Origin: Alphaproteobacteria bacterium MarineAlpha3_Bin3
Lineage (GTDB): Bacteria; Pseudomonadota; Alphaproteobacteria; Rhodospirillales; Casp-alpha2
Direction of reading: 5' to 3'
Assembly: GCA_002938075.1 (NCBI GenBank)
Contig: PTLK01000038.1
Coordinates: 1-11,712 of the forward strand
DNA: 11,712 bases
The position numbers were made by a program, and so were the translations under genes. The notes under the pieces were generated by a model. The model was not told the origin of the DNA. It saw only the letters and a program-made list of their open reading frames with translations, and did not search any database. Positions 6,793-11,712 of this stretch are shown in pieces. Within the stretch, counting starts at the first letter, position 1. Each line of letters opens with the position of its first letter.

Positions 6793-6836
6793 CAATTGCA
6801 GGCCACCATAAGACACCGTATGTTGGCCCGCAATTG
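6793..6836. promoter_or_regulatory. Large dyad between divergent genes: operator or leader hairpin
   Basis: The arms 6793-6810 and 6819-6836 are inverted copies, pairing at 16 of 18 positions around an 8-base loop (6811-6818). Each arm ends with CAATTG on the outside and contains a GGCC block. The dyad sits in the 128-bp gap between the start of the ABM gene (-) and rraA (+), 32 bases before the rraA ATG. It fits a binding site for a dimeric regulator acting on both promoters, or a hairpin in a leader. No regulator gene is adjacent. Confidence 0.55.
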
Positions 6837-6868
6837 ATCAAAAACGGGCCACCAGGGAGGGGCTGAAA

Positions 6869-7366
6869 ATGGCCGACGGCAACGATATCATCCGCACGGC
6901 GGACATCTGCGACGACCACGGGGACGCCGTCCTGATCTGCGAGATTCCGTTCAACGACTACGCGGCCCGCAATCACTTCCACGGCCGGGTGGTGACCTTC
7001 GCCACCTATGAGGACAACAAGGGCATCCGCGACGTCCTGGCCGAGGGCGGTCGTGGCAAGGTGCTGGTCGTCGATGGGCGCGGTTCACGGCGCCGCGCGC
7101 TGTGCGGCGGCAACATCGCGGCGGAAGCCCACGGGCACGGCTGGCAAGGGCTGGTGTTCAACGGCTGCATCCGCGACGGCCACGAATTCGCCGAACTGGA
7201 TTTCGGGGTCAAAGCCATCGGCACGACGCCGCGGCGCCCCCGCCACGACGGCATCGCCGAGACCGGCGTTGCGCTCTATTTCGGCGGCATCGTCATCAAC
7301 GACGGGGATTACCTGTACACCGACGCCGACGGGGTGATCGTCGCCGCCGGACCGCTGCACGAATGA
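6869..7366 (+). CDS. rraA: RraA-family protein (RNase E regulator / class II aldolase fold)
   Basis: 165 residues, close to E. coli RraA (161). It shares the RraA pattern TADICDDHG near the N-terminus, GRVVTFATYEDNKGIRDVL, RGKVLVVDGRGSRRRAL, GWQGLVFNGCIRD, ELDFGVKAIGTTPR, and a C-terminal FGGIVINDGDYLYTDADGVIV. RraA binds RNase E and lowers mRNA turnover; relatives are HMG/CHA aldolases using a D-X20-RD metal motif. Here Arg102-Asp103 are kept, but the first Asp is Gly81 (GGNIAAEA), so the aldolase metal site looks incomplete, as in true RraA. Against that, the gene sits directly before an alpha-hydroxy-acid oxidase (7-base gap), a catabolic setting. AGGGAGGGG precedes the ATG. The family is certain; the choice between RNase E regulator and enzyme is open. 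Confidence 0.85.
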   Translation: MADGNDIIRTADICDDHGDAVLICEIPFNDYAARNHFHGRVVTFATYEDNKGIRDVLAEGGRGKVLVVDGRGSRRRALCGGNIAAEAHGHGWQGLVFNGCIRDGHEFAELDFGVKAIGTTPRRPRHDGIAETGVALYFGGIVINDGDYLYTDADGVIVAAGPLHE

Positions 7367-7373
7367 GGCGGCA

Positions 7374-8456
7374 ATGAACAAGGCGGCCAACGACTTTCTG
7401 ACCCTGCACGAGATCGTCAAGGCGGCGCGCGGCAATCTGGAGGACAACCACTGGGACTACCTGATGGGCGGCGCCGACACCGAGACCACTTTCAAGCGTA
7501 ACCGCCAAGGGTTGGACTCGCTGGCCTTCCGGCCCCGGGTGCTGAACGACATCTCCGGGCTCGACCCGTCGGCGACCCTGTTCGGGCAAACCCTGCGCAT
7601 CCCCGTCCTGCTGGCGCCGATCGGGTCGTTGCAGGACCTGGAACCCGGCGGCGGCGCCACGGCGGCCAAGGCGGCGGCCGAATTCGGCGCCATCTCCATC
7701 CTGTCGTCGGTGTGCCAGCCGGGTCTAGAGGCCGTCGCCGAAGCGGCGCCCGGCCGGAACCGGATCTATCAGCTTTACGTGCGCGGCGACGACGAGTGGA
7801 TCGACGACCATGCCCGGCGCGCCATCGAGGCCGATTACACGGCCTTCTGCCTGACCGTCGACCTGGACCATTACGGGCGGCGCGAGCGGGGTATCTCAAA
7901 GGGCTATCTCAGCACCTCCCGGCGGGCGGCCGAGAACGAGATCTTCCAGGAGCGCCTCAACTGGTACGACGTGAAGCGGTTCAAGGACAACCACGCCATC
8001 CCGCTGATCCTCAAGGGCATCGCCACGGCCGAGGACGCGGCCCAGGCTGTGGAACTGGGCGTTGATGGAATTTACGTCTCCAACCACGGCGGCCGGCAGC
8101 TAGACCACGGCCGGGCTAGCATCGATATCCTACCCGAGGTCGTCGCCGAAGTGGGCGGCAAGGCCACGGTCATCGTCGACGGCGGTATCATGCGCGGCAC
8201 CGACGTGGTCAAGGCGATGGCGCTGGGAGCCGATGCGGTCGGCATCGGCCGGCTGCAGGGCCTCGGCATTTCGGCCGCCGGGCAGGCCGGCATCGTCCGG
8301 GCGCTGGAACTGCTGGAGATCGAAATTCGCACCTGCCTGGCGCTTCTGGGGGTCACCGGGTACGCCGAGCTGGACGAAACCTATCTGCACGCCGCCGAGC
8401 CGGTGGCCCGGGCGCACGCCTTGAGCGCCTTTCCGCTGCTTGAGGAAGACTACTGA
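7374..8456 (+). CDS. FMN-dependent alpha-hydroxy-acid oxidase/dehydrogenase
   Basis: 360-residue TIM-barrel flavoprotein of the glycolate oxidase / lactate dehydrogenase family, oxidising 2-hydroxy acids to 2-oxo acids. Conserved positions are Tyr29 (the plant Tyr24 equivalent), Gln133 and Tyr135 (YQLYVRGD), Thr161 and Asp163 with Arg170 (LTVDLDHYGRRERG), Lys214 (LILKGIATAED), and catalytic His238 and Arg241 in SNHGGRQLD. The FMN-phosphate region IVDGGIMRGTDVVKA and GADAVGIGR follow. The full catalytic set implies activity. There is no membrane-binding insertion like that of mandelate dehydrogenase, so it is probably soluble. The stretch after the signature (HGRAS) differs from the common GAPAS, and LAPIGSLQDLEPGG replaces the usual APTAMQRMAHPEGE, so it belongs to a divergent subgroup whose substrate I cannot name. 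Coupled to rraA; its end overlaps the convergent dehydrogenase gene by 7 bases. Confidence 0.9.
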   Translation: MNKAANDFLTLHEIVKAARGNLEDNHWDYLMGGADTETTFKRNRQGLDSLAFRPRVLNDISGLDPSATLFGQTLRIPVLLAPIGSLQDLEPGGGATAAKAAAEFGAISILSSVCQPGLEAVAEAAPGRNRIYQLYVRGDDEWIDDHARRAIEADYTAFCLTVDLDHYGRRERGISKGYLSTSRRAAENEIFQERLNWYDVKRFKDNHAIPLILKGIATAEDAAQAVELGVDGIYVSNHGGRQLDHGRASIDILPEVVAEVGGKATVIVDGGIMRGTDVVKAMALGADAVGIGRLQGLGISAAGQAGIVRALELLEIEIRTCLALLGVTGYAELDETYLHAAEPVARAHALSAFPLLEEDY

Positions 8457-9337
8457 TCCTGCTCCTGGCCTGAGAGAAATTCGTAAATCCGGGTGAAATC
8501 GGAATCCGGCATCGCCTCGTCGCAGCGCCGCCACAGGTCGGCGACGGTTCCGGCCACCGCCGAGGGCGTGCCGGCGGCGCGGGCGTTTTCCAGGAACAGG
8601 CTGATGTCCTTGGTCAACAGCGTGGTCTTGAACCCGGCGTCATAGGTGCCGGTGGCGATGCGGTTGGGGAACTTGTCGCTGGTCGCCGAGTTGCGGCCGG
8701 TCGAGACGTTGACCACGTCGAGCATGGTTTCCATTACCAGGCCCTGCGACAGCCCGAAGGCCATGGCCTCGGACGTGGCCACCATGGCGGTGCCGGAAAG
8801 GAAGTTGTTCAACAGCTTCATCGCCTGACCCTGGCCGGGGTTGGGGCCGACATGGAAAAGGTTCTTGGAAAAGGATTCCATAACCTTGCGGTGGGTGTCG
8901 AGTACGTCTTTCGGCCCCGCCCACATGACGGTGATGGTGCCGGCCCTGGCGCCCGCCTGACCACCCGAAACCGGGGCATCGATATAAACGATGCCGGCGG
9001 GCCTAAGAATGCCATCGGCTTCCCGGGCGGCCTCGGGGCCGATGGTGGAAAGGTCGATGACCTGCTTGACCGTGATATCCTCCATCCCGGCCAGATTCCG
9101 GGCGACGTCCAGCGACGCCGGGCCGTCGGGGAGGCTGAGAAAAAGCGTTTCCGCGCTCGCCGCCAGGGCTTTGAGCGAGTCCACCGCGCTTGCTCCTGAC
9201 GGCGCCCGTTCGGCGGTGCCGGCCTTGTCATGGACGATAAGCGGAAACCCGCCTCCGGCGATGTTGGCGGCCATGGGGCCGCCCATCTGTCCCAAACCAG
9301 CGAACCCCAGGGAAGGGCCCAGGGAAGGGGACGTCAT
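8450..9337 (-). CDS. 3-hydroxyisobutyrate dehydrogenase-family NAD(P)-dependent oxidoreductase
   Basis: 295-residue cytoplasmic beta-hydroxy-acid dehydrogenase, of the family that includes 3-hydroxyisobutyrate dehydrogenase and tartronate semialdehyde reductase. The N-terminal Rossmann motif is GFAGLGQMGGPMAANI (11-26). The substrate-binding signature DAPVSGG is at 120-126, and the catalytic Lys174 lies in GQAMKLLNN with Asn178. A later TLLTKDISLFLENA supplies the second conserved Lys-Asp. The length is normal. The ATG at 9337 overlaps the stop of the upstream decarboxylase-like gene by one base (TGATG), implying translational coupling; a GTG one codon earlier is also possible. Partners on both sides suggest oxidation or reduction of a short hydroxy acid. 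The exact substrate is unknown. Confidence 0.88.
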   Translation of the reverse strand: MTSPSLGPSLGFAGLGQMGGPMAANIAGGGFPLIVHDKAGTAERAPSGASAVDSLKALAASAETLFLSLPDGPASLDVARNLAGMEDITVKQVIDLSTIGPEAAREADGILRPAGIVYIDAPVSGGQAGARAGTITVMWAGPKDVLDTHRKVMESFSKNLFHVGPNPGQGQAMKLLNNFLSGTAMVATSEAMAFGLSQGLVMETMLDVVNVSTGRNSATSDKFPNRIATGTYDAGFKTTLLTKDISLFLENARAAGTPSAVAGTVADLWRRCDEAMPDSDFTRIYEFLSGQEQDQ

Positions 9338-9747
9338 CACTCGGCGCCTTCGGAATCCATGCGCGAGACGTCGATGCCTTCTTGCTGGAACACCTCGCGG
9401 GCGATGCGGAAGGCCTCGACCCCGGCCGGGACGCCGCAGTAGATGGCGATCTGAATCAGCACCTCGCGGATTTCGTCGATGCCGACGCCGTTGGTCAGCG
9501 CGCCGAGGAAGTGCAGCTTGAATTCATGCGGCCGGTTGAGGGCCGCCAGCATGCCGAGGTTGAGGATGCTGCGCTGCTGCTTGCTCAGCACGCCGCGGCC
9601 CCAGCTTCCGCCCCAGCAATATTCGGTGACCATATCCTGGAAATCCCTGTTGAAGTCGTCGGCCTTGGCGATGGCCGCGTCCACGTATTCGTCGCCCAGC
9701 ACCTCCTTGCGGATGGATAGCCCTGTTTCGTATTGATCAGATGCCAT
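9337..9747 (-). CDS. Carboxymuconolactone decarboxylase family protein (PcaC-like)
   Basis: 136 all-helical residues, the usual size for 4-carboxymuconolactone decarboxylase, which acts in the protocatechuate branch of the beta-ketoadipate pathway. PcaC-like stretches in order are YETGLSIRKEVLGDEYVD, DFQDMVTEYCWGGSWGR, LSKQQRSILNLGMLAALNRP, HEFKLHFLGALTNGVGIDEI, REVLIQIAIYCGVPAGVEAF and RIAREVF. There is no CXXC peroxidase motif of the AhpD branch. None of pcaB, pcaG/H, pcaD or pcaI/J is visible, so an orphan PcaC-like enzyme in some other acid pathway is as likely as true PcaC. GGGAGGGG precedes the ATG on the - strand. It is the first gene of a two-gene operon with the overlapping dehydrogenase and reads from the 9748-10055 control region. 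Confidence 0.88.
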   Translation of the reverse strand: MASDQYETGLSIRKEVLGDEYVDAAIAKADDFNRDFQDMVTEYCWGGSWGRGVLSKQQRSILNLGMLAALNRPHEFKLHFLGALTNGVGIDEIREVLIQIAIYCGVPAGVEAFRIAREVFQQEGIDVSRMDSEGAE

Positions 9748-9766
9748 GACCCGGCCCCTCCCTTTG

Positions 9767-9776
9767 TTGTCGACAA
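9767..9776. promoter_or_regulatory. TTGTCGACAA palindrome, candidate GntR/FadR-type operator
   Basis: A perfect 10-bp palindrome about 20 bases before the start codon of the PcaC-like gene, overlapping its likely leader. The form fits the TNGT..ACNA half-sites known for FadR-subfamily GntR regulators, which often control organic-acid catabolism. No GntR gene is in the window, so the link is an inference. Confidence 0.4.
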
Positions 9777-9966
9777 ACGTTTAAAATATCGCGACCATCA
9801 TTTCCGGCGGCGAGCAGGGTTTATTCATCGGCCTCGCCCGCCTAACAACTGATTTATCATCGGTGGCAGGACGTTCATAATCAACACCATATCCAGGGGA
9901 AACGCCCCGCGCCGTGGAACTCGGAAATTTTTTCGAAAAAGTGTTCGAAAGGGATGGTGTTGGTAA

Positions 9967-9995
9967 TTGACAGAAGGCAAGCTGCCCCCTAGGTT
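9967..9995 (+). promoter_or_regulatory. Candidate sigma-70 promoter for the ABC importer operon
   Basis: A perfect TTGACA (9967-9972) is followed after 17 bases by TAGGTT (9990-9995), a weak -10 match. This would place a start site about 50 bases before the first ATPase gene. The good -35 and correct spacing argue for it; the poor -10 argues against. Confidence 0.35.
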
Positions 9996-10055
9996 TTTGC
10001 CTGCCAAGAAGAATACGGCCAAACACTAAGATCAAAAACAGCTTACACAGGGGGG

Positions 10056-11057
10056 ATGGTGGCGACACTTCTCAGAATTGAGAACCTGAAGACTCAGTTT
10101 TTCACCTCCGCCGGCACTGTGAAAGCGGTCGACGGTATCACCTATAACGTCGACGAAGGCGAAACCGTGGCCCTGGTCGGAGAATCCGGCTGCGGCAAAT
10201 CGGTCAGCGCGCTTTCGATCCTGCGCCTCATTCTGTGGCCGCCGGGAAAGATCGTCGACGGCAGCATCAATTTCGACGGCAAGGACCTTCTGTCCCTGGA
10301 CGACGAAGCCATGCGCCACCTGCGTGGCAAGGATATCTCGATGGTGTTCCAGGAGCCGATGACGTCGCTCAATCCGGTTCTGTCAATTTGCGAACAGTTG
10401 ACGGAAACCCTAATCACCCATTTCCCGATTTCCGACCAGGAAGCGTCCAAGAAGGCGCTGGAGCTCCTGGAAATGGTCGGCATCTCCGACCCGGAAAGAC
10501 GGCTCGACCAATATCCCCATCACCTGTCGGGCGGCATGCGCCAGCGGGTAATGATCGCCATGGCGTTGAGCTGCGAACCGAAGCTGATTATCGCCGACGA
10601 GCCAACGACGGCGCTCGACGTCACCATCCAGGCGCAGATCCTGGAACTGATGAAGGATTTGACCAAGCGCCTCGGCGCGTCGCTGATCATCATCACCCAT
10701 AACCTGGGTGTTGTCGCCAGGTACGCGGACCGGGTCAACGTCATGTACGCTGGCAGGATTATCGAAATGGGGACGGCCCAAGACATCTACCACAACCCCA
10801 GGCACCCCTATACGCTGGCGCTTCTGAAATCGGTGCCTCGGATGGATCTGCCGCGCCAGGACAAGCTCGATCCCATCGAGGGCCAGCCGCCGGACCTGAC
10901 GCGGCTTGACGGCGGCTGCTCGTTCAGGCCCCGCTGTCGGTATGCCAAGGACAGTTGCGCTCATTCCTTCCCCGAATTGGAAGCGGTGGACGAAGGCCAT
11001 TTCGTCGCCTGTTTCGAGAAGGATGATCTAAAAGAAAAGGAAAGGGTGGCTTCATGA
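10056..11057 (+). CDS. Oligopeptide/dipeptide ABC importer ATP-binding protein (DppD/OppD type)
   Basis: 333-residue ATPase that powers a peptide-type ABC importer at the inner face of the membrane. Walker A GESGCGKS is at 42-49, the Q-loop is VFQEPMTSLNP, the signature LSGGMRQR is at 157-164, Walker B LIIADEPTTALD starts at 177, and the H-loop His215 is in ITHNLG. The OppD/DppD C-terminal extension is present: HPYTLALLKSVPRMD, then Cys288, Cys294, Cys301 and Cys319, the four-Cys set shown in a mycobacterial Opp importer to hold an iron-sulfur cluster. The start is slightly odd: the G-rich ribosome binding site (10050-10055) abuts the ATG at 10056, and the next codon is GTG (10059), which may be used instead. 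Its stop overlaps the next ATPase start (ATGA). The first two genes of the operon are both ATPases. The substrate could be peptides, nickel, opines or glycosides. Confidence 0.93.
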   Translation: MVATLLRIENLKTQFFTSAGTVKAVDGITYNVDEGETVALVGESGCGKSVSALSILRLILWPPGKIVDGSINFDGKDLLSLDDEAMRHLRGKDISMVFQEPMTSLNPVLSICEQLTETLITHFPISDQEASKKALELLEMVGISDPERRLDQYPHHLSGGMRQRVMIAMALSCEPKLIIADEPTTALDVTIQAQILELMKDLTKRLGASLIIITHNLGVVARYADRVNVMYAGRIIEMGTAQDIYHNPRHPYTLALLKSVPRMDLPRQDKLDPIEGQPPDLTRLDGGCSFRPRCRYAKDSCAHSFPELEAVDEGHFVACFEKDDLKEKERVAS

Positions 11058-11712
11058 GTCCGGAAGAAGGCGTAATGGCCTCGGAATCCAGCGCCCCCCG
11101 CCCCAAGGACGATGACATCCTGGTCGACGTCAGGGGGTTGAAGATGTATTTCCCGGTCACCGAGGGAGTCATCATCTCCCGCGTCGTCGCCGAGGTCAAA
11201 GCCGTCGATGGCGTTAGCTTTTTCATCAAGAGAGGGGAAACCCTCGGCTTGGTGGGTGAATCGGGATGTGGAAAGACGACCACGGGGCGCTGCATCCTGC
11301 AGCTCGAAACAGCCACGGCGGGCGAAATCCTCTACAACGGCAAGGACCTGACCAAGCTGACGCAGAAGGAAATGAGCCCGATCCGGGAAAAGATCCAGGT
11401 TATCTTCCAGGACCCCTTCAGCTCGCTGAACCCGCGCATGAAGATCGGCGATATCCTGGCCGAACCGATGGCGGTTCACAACATCATCACCGACAAGGAA
11501 GGGCGTGACAACCGGGTGCGGGAGCTGTTGTCGTTGTGCGGGCTCAATCCGAAGTTTGCCGACCGCTATCCCCATGAAATGAGCGGCGGCCAGCGCCAGC
11601 GCGTCGGCATCGCCCGGGCGCTCGCGCTCAATCCCGAATTCATCATCTGCGACGAGGCGGTTTCGGCCCTCGATGTGTCAATTCAGGCCCAGGTCATTAA
11701 CCTTCTGGAAGA
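11054..11712 (+). CDS. Second oligopeptide/dipeptide ABC importer ATP-binding protein (DppF/OppF type), 3'-truncated by the window edge
   Basis: 219 residues are visible and the frame is open at the right edge, so the gene continues. The ATG sits in an ATGA overlap with the upstream ATPase stop, a sign of translational coupling. After a polar leader of about 20 residues come LVDVRGLKMYFPVTEG, typical of OppF/DppF, and AEVKAVDGVSFFIKRGETLG. Walker A GESGCGKT is at 68-75, the Q-loop is VIFQDPFSSLNPR, the signature MSGGQRQR is at 176-183, and Walker B FIICDEAVSALD starts at 196. The H-loop and C-terminus are outside. It would pair with the first ATPase as the heterodimeric motor; permeases and binding protein are expected downstream or elsewhere. 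An internal ATG at codon 8 (11075) is an alternative start. Confidence 0.93.
   Translation, partial: MSPEEGVMASESSAPRPKDDDILVDVRGLKMYFPVTEGVIISRVVAEVKAVDGVSFFIKRGETLGLVGESGCGKTTTGRCILQLETATAGEILYNGKDLTKLTQKEMSPIREKIQVIFQDPFSSLNPRMKIGDILAEPMAVHNIITDKEGRDNRVRELLSLCGLNPKFADRYPHEMSGGQRQRVGIARALALNPEFIICDEAVSALDVSIQAQVINLLE

Larger units (their letters stand above)
9748..10055. other. 308-bp divergent intergenic control region
   Basis: No convincing gene lies here. By eye it is markedly less GC-rich than its surroundings. It separates the - strand decarboxylase/dehydrogenase operon from the + strand ABC importer operon and should hold both promoters. Visible elements are the TTGTCGACAA palindrome near the left gene, two TTCGAA sites 12 bases apart (9932-9937 and 9944-9949, the first inside the palindrome TTTTTCGAAAAA), a 9-bp inverted repeat (9882-9890 with 9954-9962), and a TTGACA box. 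Confidence 0.6.

Noticed and set aside
6741..6833. 31-residue N-terminal extension of the ABM protein
   Set aside because: No family similarity, it overlaps the dyad, and a strong ribosome binding site lies directly before the GTG at 6740.
6869..7366. Calling the RraA homologue a 4-hydroxy-4-methyl-2-oxoglutarate aldolase
   Set aside because: The first metal-site Asp is replaced by Gly81, so this activity is not supported by the sequence.
9781..10068. 95-residue minus-strand frame with a hydrophobic start in the divergent gap
   Set aside because: It starts inside the first ATPase gene, has no recognisable family and a composition unlike the neighbouring genes, and would fill a region that must hold two promoters.

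Overview
The window looks like GC-rich chromosomal DNA from an alphaproteobacterium, probably Rhodospirillales-like. That is an inference from codon use and gene families; there is no rRNA or marker gene to confirm it. No tRNA, rRNA, CRISPR array or intact mobile element is visible. What stands out is catabolic and transport genes in short operons, with broken gene remnants at two of the joints.

Left end (1-1647): the 3' part of a multiheme c-type cytochrome gene that enters from the left. It carries six CXXCH motifs, two and four, separated by a low-complexity linker holding four copies of a ten-residue repeat. Just downstream, a frame with no start of its own reads as the last ~48 residues of an NDP-forming acyl-CoA (acetate--CoA) ligase. 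This marks an old deletion or rearrangement.

First + strand group (1681-5092): an alkaline-phosphatase-superfamily hydrolase with a complete metal-site set, an NMT1/SsuA-like binding protein with no signal peptide, and a 12-helix MFS transporter, closely spaced. Behind them on the - strand (5111-about 5385) is the C-terminal remnant of a caspase-family (peptidase C14) protein. A 26-bp tandem duplication then carries the ribosome binding site of the next gene.

Middle (5461-9747): a zinc-independent quinone oxidoreductase (+); a small ABM-domain protein (-), convergent with it; an RraA-family protein plus an FMN-dependent alpha-hydroxy-acid oxidase (+); and a 3-hydroxyisobutyrate-dehydrogenase-like enzyme with a carboxymuconolactone-decarboxylase-like protein (-). 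The two - strand genes overlap and converge on the oxidase. Together they look like hydroxy-acid or aromatic-acid catabolism, but no complete pathway can be read. The divergent gap between the ABM gene and rraA holds a large dyad (18-base arms, 16 pairing), the best regulatory candidate in the window.

Right end (9748-11712): a 308-bp AT-richer divergent region with a GntR-like palindrome and a candidate promoter. It is followed by two overlapping genes for the ATPases of an oligopeptide/dipeptide ABC importer. The second runs off the right edge. No permease or binding-protein gene for this importer is in the window.

I did not find a clearly new multi-gene system. The most unusual items are the two gene remnants, the repeat-bearing cytochrome, the signal-less binding protein beside an MFS carrier, the 6793-6836 dyad and the RraA homologue lacking the aldolase metal Asp.
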